NCBI GenBank assembly: GCA_030849805.1
Contig: JASANZ010002123.1
Coordinates: 1-49,192, forward strand
DNA from: Sergeia podlipaevii
Lineage: Eukaryota > Euglenozoa > Kinetoplastea > Trypanosomatida > Trypanosomatidae
Direction: 5' to 3'
Length of the DNA stretch: 49,192 nt
The stretch's first letter is position 1. Every line of letters starts with the position of its first letter. The notes beneath the pieces were generated by a model. The model was not told where the DNA came from, did no database searches, and saw only the letters and a list, made by a program, of their open reading frames with translations. Positions 1-9,624 of this stretch are shown piece after piece. The translations under genes were made by a program, and so were the position numbers.

Positions 1-433
1 AATAATAATAATTAAAAAAAGGAGAGTAGACAATATAAAGTACTCTCAAAAAAAAAAAAAAAAATGAAGGCAATATTGCATGTGTGAAGTGATCAGTATA
101 TTTATGCCTTGAAAAGCTTCGATACAAATACTCAATGCCAAAAAAAAAGGGAGGGAGGGGGGAGGTATAGAGATATGAATCTCTTTTTTTATTGGTGCTG
201 CCTCCATAAATATGTGCATTTTATATATGTATTATACTTATTTTATAAGCAAATTAGATAGATCACAATATATACCTCAATGTGCACCCCCACAATTTCA
301 AATGAAAACCATTACTGAAAATACGCTGCACTGTGATGCATGCCTACGTCGGGTGCGCACCCCCTCTTCTCCCTCCCTCCCCCGGTCCCCGACCCCCGTC
401 ATCAACACATGAGAGGTCTGCTCTCTACTGATG
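1..433. other. intergenic, downstream of URM1
   Basis: No supportable gene. The stretch is AT-rich with A runs (for example near 50-64) and holds the URM1 3' UTR and whatever separates it from the next gene beyond the window edge. A short GC/pyrimidine-rich patch at about 345-405 is the only change in composition. Confidence 0.6.
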
Positions 434-736
434 TTATCCGCCGTGAAGCGTTAAGATGAATTCAACGATTTCATTTTCCTCAAGGATGTGAGACATCCCC
501 CCAAGTACCTCAGCGTCGCACCCGTTCACCAGCACCAGAATGCCAGGTCGGATAGACTTTCCAGAGACATCCGCGAATAGCTCAGGCCTCTCACTAATGT
601 AGTTTGTGCTCAGAATATGAACCAAATCACCAAGCGAGGTACCAATCGGTATCACATCAGCAAGCACTAATGTAGGTTGCTTGTTAAAGAGCAGCTCACA
701 ACCTCCACTGAGCCCAACAGTAATCTTCCTATACAT
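434..736 (-). CDS. URM1: URM1, ubiquitin-related modifier 1
   Basis: A 100-residue beta-grasp protein ending in the diagnostic diglycine (LTLHGG), like URM1 in other eukaryotes (about 100 aa). URM1 is activated as a C-terminal thiocarboxylate and supplies sulfur for 2-thiolation of wobble uridine in cytosolic tRNAs; it can also be conjugated to proteins. Visible family features are the YRKITVGLSGG first strand, the PGILVLVNG segment and the final GG. The reading frame extends nine codons further upstream, but only to a TTG, so I place the start at the first ATG (734-736, MYRKITV). A pyrimidine tract and AG at 812-813 give a leader of about 75 nt without another ATG. It is the last gene of the window in transcription order, next to the CNBD protein gene. 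Family assignment is secure; sulfur-carrier function is inferred from the family. Confidence 0.9.
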   Translation of the reverse strand: MYRKITVGLSGGCELLFNKQPTLVLADVIPIGTSLGDLVHILSTNYISERPELFADVSGKSIRPGILVLVNGCDAEVLGGMSHILEENEIVEFILTLHGG

Positions 737-811
737 GGTATGGGCTCGGTTGACGGCAACCAACTTTGATGTTCTCGTTGTCGTGGATATTTGTTTTTTT
801 TCCCTCCTCTT

Positions 812-813
812 CT
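812..813 (-). promoter_or_regulatory. putative trans-splice acceptor of URM1
   Basis: On the minus strand a C7T7 pyrimidine tract runs directly into AG at 812-813, about 75 nt upstream of the chosen URM1 ATG. This is the classic trypanosomatid 3' splice-site layout. It supports a start after this point. Confidence 0.6.
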
Positions 814-2482
814 AAAAAAAGGGGGGGAGTACACTACACTTGTAATGCTTTTTTACGCAAGTTGTGTTGATATGTATACAGCACACTACTAATGCGGCTA
901 GGAAAAGGAAAGGCAAAAGAACAAAAAAAAAACACGAAAAACAAGAGAGAGGGAAAGCAAACCATATCAGATACAGTAAAATGACAAGAACATTTTTTTA
1001 AAATGGGATCTCTATCACTAGATAAGTATGAAAAAGTACTCTCCATATTGGATATAAAAGGACAACAAGTTCCAGAAATCCTTCTAAAAAAAAATTAAAA
1101 GCCTCAGTACTAGTCGTGGCCCTTCCGTATTGTAATGACAACTAATTACTATATATCATGTTTTTTTCTTCTTTTGCAGCTGCCTGCAACAACGCCTTAA
1201 GTATGCAACAACACTAATCACAAACAGTAGAAAAAAAAAAAGGAACGCTTGGAATACTAAGATGTGGTACACGTCCTTTCTTTCTTTCTTCTTTTTTTTC
1301 TGAAAAAAAAAAGTAAACATAAAAATAAATGATAGGATCCCAAAAGTAGAGCTGTTTCCCCCCCCTTTTTTGTGACGCGTCTGCAGGAATAGTTTTCTAG
1401 TTTTCATTATATAAAAGTAACAGCAACTGTTGTTGTTGTTGTTGTCGTTCTTTTAGCTTTATTTCTGTCTTTTCTTTTTCTTTACCCCAAAATTGGAAAA
1501 AAAAAATAGAGAAAAGGTGATACAAAAAGCAAAGCGAACAAAGATAGCATGCTGCACTTGTCAAAGTTAGAATACTAGTGATATCTGTATGTATATATCA
1601 CAATGTTTAGAATCAACAAGAAACGGGGTGAGTAAGAGAAGAGGGGGGGAGAGAGAGAGACCTGTGGCTCGGAAGTGAATAGTGCAAAAACAATAACAAA
1701 GCAATAATTTTTTAAAAAAAATGGCCAATCAACGTAACAATACACACACGCACATACAAAAGAAAAGAAGCACCGGTCAGTATACGTAACAGCACAATTA
1801 AAATAAAAATAATAAAAAAATAGAAATACATAATAATCATATGAAAGAAACACCCCATATATATATATATATATATATGTCCATGGAGGTTCAAAAGGAC
1901 ACAACTATACATCAATTGCCAAAAAAAAAAAGCGTGTGCGGAGTATATTTTTTTCTTCCTTCTAGTGGTGCTGTATGCCTTCTTGATAAAAAGTATAAAA
2001 AAGGAAACGGCTTTGCTGCAGCTTTTTTTTTTTCGATGCTTCTCTCCATGCTCTTCTTTTCCAACATGCATTCTTCTGCATATCATCTCACAACTTCCAT
2101 ATCTTTCGTTCTTCTTTTGTTTTCCTCCTCCTCTAATTTCTGCATAAATGCATCCACAAAACATATATAAGCAAAGCAGCTATGTATCTTTGTGTCTGGC
2201 AGTAACAGCAGTGAAGAAAAACGGTTTTTTTTTTTTTTAAGCGCAATACAAAACAAGAAATGCCAAGAGATAGTAGTGGTATTGATAACAAACAGTAACA
2301 GAAAAAAAAAAGAAATAAGTACAGATACGATACATGCATTGAAAAAAAGGGGACTTGAAGAAAAAAAAAATGTAGTGCCCACACACAAAAACACACACAC
2401 AGAAGCACATATTTATTTCAAAAAAAAAAAAAAATGAACCAAACAGCTCGCCACCTCTTTCTGCTTCTTACATTTATAATTG
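814..2482. other. intergenic between CNBD protein and URM1
   Basis: About 1.7 kb of AT-rich DNA with homopolymer A/T runs and a (TA)n tract at 1857-1878. Open frames here on both strands translate to runs of Phe, Lys, Tyr and Ile and look like chance reading of low-complexity DNA. It should hold the 3' UTR of the CNBD gene and the splice signals for URM1. Confidence 0.6.
1857..1878. repeat. (AT)11 microsatellite
   Basis: Eleven uninterrupted AT dinucleotides in the intergenic region. No motif beyond the simple repeat. Confidence 0.9.
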
Positions 2483-4678
2483 TTAGTTATTGCAGGTAGC
2501 AGCTAGAGCGTCGAGCTCCATGCTCGTTGAGCCCAAAGAGATAGAGTCCTCTCTCCTTGCAGCGCCATCTAGAGCGTGGTCCTGCTCGCTCGCCACTCCC
2601 CTCTCACCCTCCCTTTCCTCAGGCATCGCGTTGTGGACGAGCAGAGTATTTTCCTGATTGCGGAGTGTACCGCGCAAATACATCGGGGGTTCATCAAAAG
2701 CCGGGCTGAGATCGTTCTCGGGCGGGGACTCACCCGTCATGGTACTACGATAGTACTCATAACCGGAGTCCTGCTCAATATTGGAAACCATGGCGTTCAT
2801 AACACGACCAGCGAGACGCTCGAACGTACGGCGACTGATCTTTGCCGTCACGACTACGGGGCTTGCAGCTACCACGTCGGCAACGGACATGTGATGGAAG
2901 AGAAACTCAACATGGCCTACACAAGCGCCCTTGTGGACTGTGGCGACGGCGTACTTTGTGCCATCCTCCTTGTAGCCGATCACGTCAAGAGAGCCCTCCA
3001 CGAGAATGTGCAGCCATGTGGCCGGGGCACGACGGCAAATCACCTTTTCCCCCGTTGAAAACCTGCTGTACTTCAAGGTTTCTGCGAGGTGCGTAAGCTC
3101 AGACTTGGAAAGGCGTGAAAAGAACGGAATTCTACGCAGGAACTCAGAGTAGCGTGCTCTGCGGTCCTCCATCGCGACAGAGGTGATGCGCTTGTACGTG
3201 TACCGCTCCAGGGTGGCGCACTTCACGACCGTGGTGGCTGTCACGGTCATCTCATTCCTGCACTCATACATGAGGCCGACATCACCGCAGGTAGAGCCAC
3301 GTGACAGCGACACCTGCTCCACCTCACCCTGCTCGTTCTCAACAAAAGTCTCCGCGCTGCCCTCAAGGATAAGGAACATTGTGCCATTCGGCTGGTCCTT
3401 CACGATGATCTGCTCCCCCTTCTGAAAGGTAGCAACGCCCATAATGGTGGCTATCTTGGCGATATCGCTGTCATCAAGTGAGGAGAAGAGGTAGTGACGC
3501 TCAAGTGTGCGAGAAATCACGTTGACCTTTCCGCGTGACTTGGGCGTCACAGCGAACTGCGTCACGCGGGCCTCATCCAAGTTCACAGACTCGTCACAGA
3601 TACCCATGCGGCTAGGTCGCTTCATCTGCAAAGCACGACGGCGCCTGTCCTCAAGATCGTCGAGTGGTGGGATCTCACCGTTGTCGCGCTCCCCAAACGT
3701 AGCGCAGTGAAGAGAAGACACCCCATCCTCTCCATGGAGGTTGCGGCTGTGGTTGCGGCTGTGGTTATGTAGAGTGCTCGAGGCAGCAGCGCTGCGCTCG
3801 AGGTGGCTGTCGTCATCCTCACTATCCCTATCGGTGCAGGTACCACTGGCAGCGGACTCGCCGTCTCCTTCCATGTGGTCAGCACGTCCAAAGACAAAGG
3901 ACTTCATCGCCTCACGCTCCGCAGTGTACGACGCCGTGTCGAGTCCGCTGTCCTCCTCCTCGTCATTATCACCGTGCGGCTTGTCGTGGTGAGTGCCCTC
4001 GGCGGCTTCAGTCACCATCGTCTCCGTCACTTCTCGCTCAATCTGAAAATCTTCTGCATCCTTGCTGTCCCTGCGCTCGCTCACCATAGCCATCTGCAGC
4101 GGCTTTAGGTGAGCCTGCTTGCTTCCAGAAAGTTTGGCAGAAGGTGCCCTGGGTACTGGCCCAGGAGCGGGCTTCTCCGCCGCCACCGGGGCCTGGAAGC
4201 GCGGCTGGGGCTCTGGAGAGCCGGAGCGCAGACGACGTATCGCCTCCGCAACCTCCTTCTTGAACTCGAAATCAACGTGCTCCACAGGAACCATATGGGC
4301 AGGGACATAGGCGGCGGTACGAGGTGAAACCGTTGGTGTTAGGTTCTGCCTGGCCGTGTAGCGGGGCGTCACGGTAGTTGATTTTAACTTGTGAGAAGAA
4401 ACCCCAGAGGCTGTTGTGTGCGGAATGCCAGCGACAACGGCACTCTGGGAAGCAGCGACAAGGGCAACTTTCTTCTTCTTGACTACCTTCTTCTTCTTGG
4501 CGCCTGTTGTCGCTGTTGCTGCTTCTGCTGCCGGTCGTGGGGCTGCAGGCTTCTTCAACTGCTTGTAAAGGTCAATATTGTGTGAAATGCGCGTAAGCAT
4601 GGCCTGCTTCTCGTCCACTGACATAGTGGAGCAAGAGTTGGCTACCCACTGCGCCACTACCTTGTCAAATGAGGACAT
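2483..4678 (-). CDS. PKA regulatory-subunit-like protein with two cyclic-nucleotide-binding domains
   Basis: 731 residues. The N-terminal half is low complexity: a Lys-rich patch (KKKKVVKKKKVAL, about 60-75), Ala/Pro-rich stretches, then an acidic Ser-rich region. A basic segment (RRRRALQ and KRPSRMG, about 343-359) sits just before the first domain, where a PKA inhibitor/pseudosubstrate site would be. CNBD-A covers about 393-510 and CNBD-B about 515-640. Both keep the beta-barrel glycines, but the phosphate-binding cassettes are degenerate: in A the usual Glu is Asp466 and the Arg is Asn475; in B these are His589 and Ser598. Known kinetoplastid PKA regulatory subunits are cAMP-insensitive, so this fits a PKAR-type protein, possibly the longer PKAR3 class. 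It lacks a visible dimerisation/docking helix. Another CNBD protein unrelated to kinase control remains possible. ATG at 4676-4678 follows AGs at 4709-4710 and 4715-4716. Confidence 0.75.
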   Translation of the reverse strand: MSSFDKVVAQWVANSCSTMSVDEKQAMLTRISHNIDLYKQLKKPAAPRPAAEAATATTGAKKKKVVKKKKVALVAASQSAVVAGIPHTTASGVSSHKLKSTTVTPRYTARQNLTPTVSPRTAAYVPAHMVPVEHVDFEFKKEVAEAIRRLRSGSPEPQPRFQAPVAAEKPAPGPVPRAPSAKLSGSKQAHLKPLQMAMVSERRDSKDAEDFQIEREVTETMVTEAAEGTHHDKPHGDNDEEEDSGLDTASYTAEREAMKSFVFGRADHMEGDGESAASGTCTDRDSEDDDSHLERSAAASSTLHNHSRNHSRNLHGEDGVSSLHCATFGERDNGEIPPLDDLEDRRRRALQMKRPSRMGICDESVNLDEARVTQFAVTPKSRGKVNVISRTLERHYLFSSLDDSDIAKIATIMGVATFQKGEQIIVKDQPNGTMFLILEGSAETFVENEQGEVEQVSLSRGSTCGDVGLMYECRNEMTVTATTVVKCATLERYTYKRITSVAMEDRRARYSEFLRRIPFFSRLSKSELTHLAETLKYSRFSTGEKVICRRAPATWLHILVEGSLDVIGYKEDGTKYAVATVHKGACVGHVEFLFHHMSVADVVAASPVVVTAKISRRTFERLAGRVMNAMVSNIEQDSGYEYYRSTMTGESPPENDLSPAFDEPPMYLRGTLRNQENTLLVHNAMPEEREGERGVASEQDHALDGAARREDSISLGSTSMELDALAATCNN

Positions 4679-6187
4679 GAAATAAATAAATATATATATA
4701 TATATATGCTTTTTCTTTTAAAACAAAAAAAAAACTTTCGAATCTTAACGTATATCTTCTCTTTCTCTTTTCTCACTGAAGAGTCGTACTCGCGCGGTGT
4801 GTTCGCCTTGGTTTTTTTTTTCCTCCGTTGAAAGGAAAAAAAAAGTGTTTAGCAAACTGTATATGTACGTATTTATTCCCCCCGCGTATGCACTTCTGTG
4901 ATTGCTTGCCTACGAAACACCGCTTGCGTGATACCCCACACACACGTTCCTTTTTTTAGAAAGAAAGAAAGAAAAAAAAAGAACTGCCTAGCAAACAAAT
5001 TTAAATAGGAAAAAAAACCAAAGACAAAAGCTTAGATGTTTTACTGACTACATGTAAATTTTAAAGATGCGAGAGTGAAAAGGCAAAAGAAAAAAATGTA
5101 TTGAGACACGGCAAAATGTATAAATCAGATAGAAATTATCAAACAATGTCAAAGTTTTATCTTCAGAAAAAAAAAAAACTCCATCATAGAAGTGATAACA
5201 TCTTCTTTCACAATGTGTTATACAGGTATACAATAGACATACCTCCACACCCCTTGGGCGTATCCGCGTACACATGCGTGTCTTACACTCAAACTAGTTT
5301 GGAAGAACAAGAAAAAAAAAATCAATTGGTAAGAAGAAAAAAAAAAGACCATAGCCTGGGCTCTCCTCTCCCTCCTCTCACCTTCTCTCTCCTTCATACA
5401 TAAAAAGTATACAAATAAATAAAATAAAAGCAACCAAGGGGAATATATATATAAAGATACATGATAGCATCAATGGAAAAAAAAGGGCTGCAATTCACGT
5501 AAAGAAATCAAAAAAGAATTCTACAGGGAAGTATTTAAGATATATACGCCGGGTGTTCTTGTTGTTGCTGTTGTGTGCCTTTTTTTTTCTTTACAAAACA
5601 CGCCTCCTCCATCCTGTTTTCGTTTGTTTGTTTGTTTTTCTCTCCCCCTCCTCCTCTGCTATATTAGTAAAAGAAAAGCACTACAAGAAAACAGGTTGTG
5701 TATTTCAACTCCAAGTCAACAAAAAAAAATAGTAATAAAAAGGTAATAAATTGTTTTTAAAATAAAGAAAATAGTGACTGTGATACACGGACGCTGCGGA
5801 ACAAAAGAACTGATAATAATAACAAAGCATAAGCGCCAAAAATAAAAAATAGAAGACAAAAAGAAAACAAACAAAAAATGCTATATATATGCATAGTGGA
5901 CTGCTTCATGCACTAGTGTTACACCCTTTTTTTTCGTTTCTTCATTCTAAAACACTACTTCATATTCCAGTAAGTGTGCAACCCTGTCGAATAAAAATGA
6001 AACTCTTTCTCTCCTTCTTTCTTTCTTTCTCTCTCTCTCGCGTCCTTTCTACCAAGAAAATCCGAGAGCATTTCGTTAATCAACAAAAACAATAATAATA
6101 ATAATAAACAAACACATAAAAAAACCGGGGGGGAGGCCAAAAGCCAGTCAGTCAAGTTTCCCTGTATGTTCTTCCTCATTTTTTTTT
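4679..6187. other. intergenic between carboxypeptidase and CNBD protein
   Basis: About 1.5 kb, AT-rich, with A/T runs, a (TA)n tract at about 4690-4707 inside the likely CNBD 5' leader, and T10-type pyrimidine tracts on the minus strand near 4725-4735 that fit a splice acceptor. No gene-like frame. Confidence 0.6.
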
Positions 6188-9100
6188 TTAATTAGACACA
6201 GAGTCACCTTCACTGCCTTGGGTACCGACAGGGACTGTCTTGTGCGTGCGCCGCGCCGCCAATACAGGGGGAGGGCAGCTCACCGCATCATGCATGACAA
6301 GGAGTGGCGCAGCTGCTACAGGTACCGCAACACTTGGCGGTGCCTGTGTCGATGGACTGCCGCCATGTGCCTGCGCAGAAGAAGGCGACGCAGTTCGATT
6401 CTTGCAAATTGCAGAACGTGGCAGCCCCGATGGAGGAGTCTGTGCGAGCAACGTGGTGGCCAGATCAATGGATAAGAACTCGCGGAGACCGGAAAAGGTC
6501 GTCGGGGGCAATGAGCGCATGTTGCGCAGCGTCACTTTATCGGGAATGTCCTCCTCCGTCAGCGTTTGCATAATCGCAGCCAGTTGTGTCTGTGATGGGT
6601 CGCTAGGCTCCACCTTGCCGTGCTCTCTGTACGCCTGAGCAAAGAGTTTCTCAGCTGCCTCGATTTGCATCTGACGCTGAATCCATAGCGCAACACCCTT
6701 GCTGTTGGCATAAGGGGAGAGTGGGACCCTGCTTACTGGGTTGACGCCCTTGAGATCTAGCAAGGCAAGGAGCAGACCCTTGCCAGTGTCACCAAAGGTC
6801 TCTGGGCTATAGCGCACGCCATTTGTCATGCTCGCCGCCACAGGCTCTTTATCCTCTCCCTGGAGTCCAGAAAGTGTGGGAAGACTATTGACGGTCTTGC
6901 CAGCCACGTGTGAAGCCTCAATGGTGTAGCTGTGGATAAAGCCTGTGTCATGGAAGAGCACAACGCGACTGGAGGAGTCCTTGCCTTTGCCGGCTTTGCC
7001 TACCGCATACATGTTAGACTCAGAGAAGTTGCAATTGTTAAACTCAAAGTACGGCGTGTTCATTGCCACCAGCTTCGCGTAAAGAACGTTCTGCACTTGA
7101 TCCGCCGCGTTCATGCCGTTGCCATAGAAAAAGGTACCCTTCTTATTTGCGTGAGCGTGCATGTCCACGAAGAGGGCCAGTTTCTTTTCGTTGGCGTAGT
7201 AGTTAGAGAGCAGGCGCAGACTATAAGGGGCGGGGTGACGCTTTGGTGAAGGATTACTATACATACGGTTGAGATCTGTGCCACACGCGTCAGCGCGGCT
7301 ATGGCCACGCACCACACCGTCAGGGTTTAGCATCGGGACAATTGAAAAGACAAACCTCTGGCGCAGCGCGATTGCGCGTGGGTCCTTGAGAGCCATGAGA
7401 AACTCAATGGACCCATGCATAATGTGACTTCCTGCGCACTCACCAGGATGCACACGCGCGGATAGCACAACGTGCTGTTTGCCAACAAATTTAAATGGTC
7501 TCTTCGTGAGTCCTGCAGTCCCAGAGGAATAAGGGATGCCTTTACCTTCCTTTGAGAGCATCGGCATGCGTTCCTTTTGAATGCCTTGCATATCCGTAAT
7601 GGTGAGCAGCTCCACATTGCGTCCCTCAAGCGTCTTGCAGAGTGTCTCACGATGAAGGTAAATGGCTTGGCTGCCGGCACCCGTGCTGGAAGTGCCTAAC
7701 AAATACGTGCCGGGCGAAGCGCCTTCATGCGGAGACGCAGGGGAGGAGGAAGAGGACAACGACGAGGTACACCACCCTGTAGCAAGCAGCTTCCAGTCTG
7801 CAATGTTTCGCTGCAACGTCGAGTATGAATATGGATGATTACTCGCAATGTAAATAGCAGGGCAATCAAAATGCCCGGGCCGCTTACAGTGCTCAAGCGG
7901 TGCCTCTACCTCAATCTTAAAATCAAAGGTGAGATTCATCGCCTGGTCCTTCTTCTTCTTCTTCTTCTTTTTCTTGCCACCGCCAGATTTCTGGCCATGG
8001 CCAGTGTTGCCTACGGGAATTGTAAAAGCAACCGCTTGAGGTACTCCACCAGGCCCCATCACATCGTCATCGTCATCACCAGCGTCGTCATTCACGTCAT
8101 CGCCATCGCCACCATCGCCGCCACGGCTCCCTGGGGGCTTATACACCAACAGCGGGTACCCAGGCGTCGCGGGCATGATCTCCACCATTGTGGTCAATGC
8201 CTTCCCTGGAAGACGGGCGTACTGTGGCTTACCTGGCACGATCGCCATGACCGGCATCCAGTCAAACGTGAACATGTTGCTGTTCATCATCCCAATCATC
8301 GTGACGCTCACCACGGAGCCCTTTGTGCCTCCGCGTACAGAGAAGTGAAACCACTGCCGGTTGTTTGTCTGGCACGGCGCGTTGCCGCAGTCCATAGAAG
8401 TATACATGTTGTATCGCAGTGGACCTGTCCGCTCCACCTGAATCAAATTGCCACTGTCAAACTCGGAGGAAAACTCGAGATTGTCCTCGGGGAAAAAAAA
8501 CGTGCGCTGATTGTTTGGCGGCGCGACGAACTCCCAAGTAGCGTCATCGATCTCGTCAACGCCAGTTGACGTGTTGGTGTCGGTCGGACTTCCATAAGAG
8601 TTGGGAGATGCGGCGTCCATGCCCTCACCATCCTTCAGCGGGCCATCTGCCACCGCTGAAGCGTGGCGTGAAGGAAAGAGGCGGCGGGTAAAGCTAGCGA
8701 AGGAAGACTGGCGTCCGGCACTCGTTGCCTCCTTGGCTGCGTCTGGTGCATCACCAGGGTTGCCCGCGGTGATAGCCGCAGCAGCAGCAGCAGCAGGCGC
8801 GGCGTCGGTTGAACGGCTCCAGGTGTAAATGGCGGAGCTGCCGATGCCGTTAGTGTCGTGCTGCTGCCTCTGAGCGTCGGCCTGGTCGCAGCTGTATACT
8901 TGTCCCATCTCCCCGCCCGTGTTACGGCGCTGCTGTTGCTGTTGCTCTTGGTTCGAGGCTGGACGACTGCTTGCGCGCGTTCTAGAAGCAAGAATAGAAG
9001 TCTGCCGCACAGCTGTCGGTGGTGACGGATGCTGAGAGTCACTTACAATCGACCCTTGTTTCCGCCGAACCCAACCTGCTGTGCTGACGCTTGTGTTGCT

Positions 9101-9592
9101 GTCACTGGTAGTGGTGCGCTGTGAGTCGGTGGGAAGCCGTGGAAGCGCCGCGTCAATGTCTGGAGAAAGGCCGAAGTCGCTAGAGTGGGGAGGACTGGAT
9201 ATCTGAGTGGTGATGCTGTTACCACTATGAAATTGTGAGAGAGAGAGAAAGCTGCCGCCAGTAGGTGGCTGTAGTTGTGGTTTGCTGGTGCTGCGCCCGC
9301 GCTGGCCAAAGAGCTTAGCTGGGGGAAGAATAGAGTCAAGACCTGTCGGTGACTTCACAATTTGGATTTTTTGGGAGTTACACACTTTACGAGAACAAAC
9401 CTCTGTGTTGCCAGCGACTCCCTCGTGGTCTTTGCTAGCGCTTCGCCGCAAGCTGCGAGACCGGCTACCGTTGCGAAATGAAGGCGGGTGTAGACTAGCG
9501 GCGCTACTTGGGGATATTCGCGATTCACTTCCGCTTTTACTATTACAATGCGTCAATCGAGGAGAAATACGTTTGTAGTAGTTATCTTGCAT
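6188..9592 (-). CDS. cytosolic carboxypeptidase-like M14 metallopeptidase (CCP/Nna1 family)
   Basis: 1134 residues. The peptidase part carries the M14 zinc motif HPGE (His715, Glu718), the third zinc ligand in DMHAH (His812), the substrate-carboxylate region ADACGTDLNRMY, and a likely catalytic Glu892 in YTIEAS. Ahead of it is the beta-sandwich domain typical of cytosolic carboxypeptidases (WFHFSVRGG, about 410-460). CCPs remove glutamates from polyglutamylated tubulin and other proteins, so a role on axonemal or subpellicular microtubules is likely but inferred. The first 330 residues are Ser/Pro/Gln-rich and disordered. Inserts in the N-domain include an acidic Gly/Asp loop and nine consecutive lysines (about 541-549). 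The start is supported by a T-rich tract and AG at 9623-9624, 30 nt upstream. The next Met is residue 229, in MGQVYSC, which looks like an acylation signal. Confidence 0.88.
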   Translation of the reverse strand: MQDNYYKRISPRLTHCNSKSGSESRISPSSAASLHPPSFRNGSRSRSLRRSASKDHEGVAGNTEVCSRKVCNSQKIQIVKSPTGLDSILPPAKLFGQRGRSTSKPQLQPPTGGSFLSLSQFHSGNSITTQISSPPHSSDFGLSPDIDAALPRLPTDSQRTTTSDSNTSVSTAGWVRRKQGSIVSDSQHPSPPTAVRQTSILASRTRASSRPASNQEQQQQQRRNTGGEMGQVYSCDQADAQRQQHDTNGIGSSAIYTWSRSTDAAPAAAAAAAITAGNPGDAPDAAKEATSAGRQSSFASFTRRLFPSRHASAVADGPLKDGEGMDAASPNSYGSPTDTNTSTGVDEIDDATWEFVAPPNNQRTFFFPEDNLEFSSEFDSGNLIQVERTGPLRYNMYTSMDCGNAPCQTNNRQWFHFSVRGGTKGSVVSVTMIGMMNSNMFTFDWMPVMAIVPGKPQYARLPGKALTTMVEIMPATPGYPLLVYKPPGSRGGDGGDGDDVNDDAGDDDDDVMGPGGVPQAVAFTIPVGNTGHGQKSGGGKKKKKKKKKDQAMNLTFDFKIEVEAPLEHCKRPGHFDCPAIYIASNHPYSYSTLQRNIADWKLLATGWCTSSLSSSSSPASPHEGASPGTYLLGTSSTGAGSQAIYLHRETLCKTLEGRNVELLTITDMQGIQKERMPMLSKEGKGIPYSSGTAGLTKRPFKFVGKQHVVLSARVHPGECAGSHIMHGSIEFLMALKDPRAIALRQRFVFSIVPMLNPDGVVRGHSRADACGTDLNRMYSNPSPKRHPAPYSLRLLSNYYANEKKLALFVDMHAHANKKGTFFYGNGMNAADQVQNVLYAKLVAMNTPYFEFNNCNFSESNMYAVGKAGKGKDSSSRVVLFHDTGFIHSYTIEASHVAGKTVNSLPTLSGLQGEDKEPVAASMTNGVRYSPETFGDTGKGLLLALLDLKGVNPVSRVPLSPYANSKGVALWIQRQMQIEAAEKLFAQAYREHGKVEPSDPSQTQLAAIMQTLTEEDIPDKVTLRNMRSLPPTTFSGLREFLSIDLATTLLAQTPPSGLPRSAICKNRTASPSSAQAHGGSPSTQAPPSVAVPVAAAPLLVMHDAVSCPPPVLAARRTHKTVPVGTQGSEGDSVSN

Positions 9593-9622
9593 GAAACGGA
9601 CCGCCCTCCTTTTATTCCTTTG

Positions 9623-9624
9623 CT
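9623..9624 (-). promoter_or_regulatory. putative trans-splice acceptor of the carboxypeptidase gene
   Basis: Minus strand: a long T-rich tract (complement of 9632-9650) is followed by AG at 9623-9624, 30 nt before the ATG at 9592. It decides for the long N-terminal form. Confidence 0.6.

Noticed and set aside
7835..8569. 244-codon plus-strand open frame
   Set aside because: It lies wholly antisense to the carboxypeptidase coding region, whose catalytic motifs are in the minus-strand frame.
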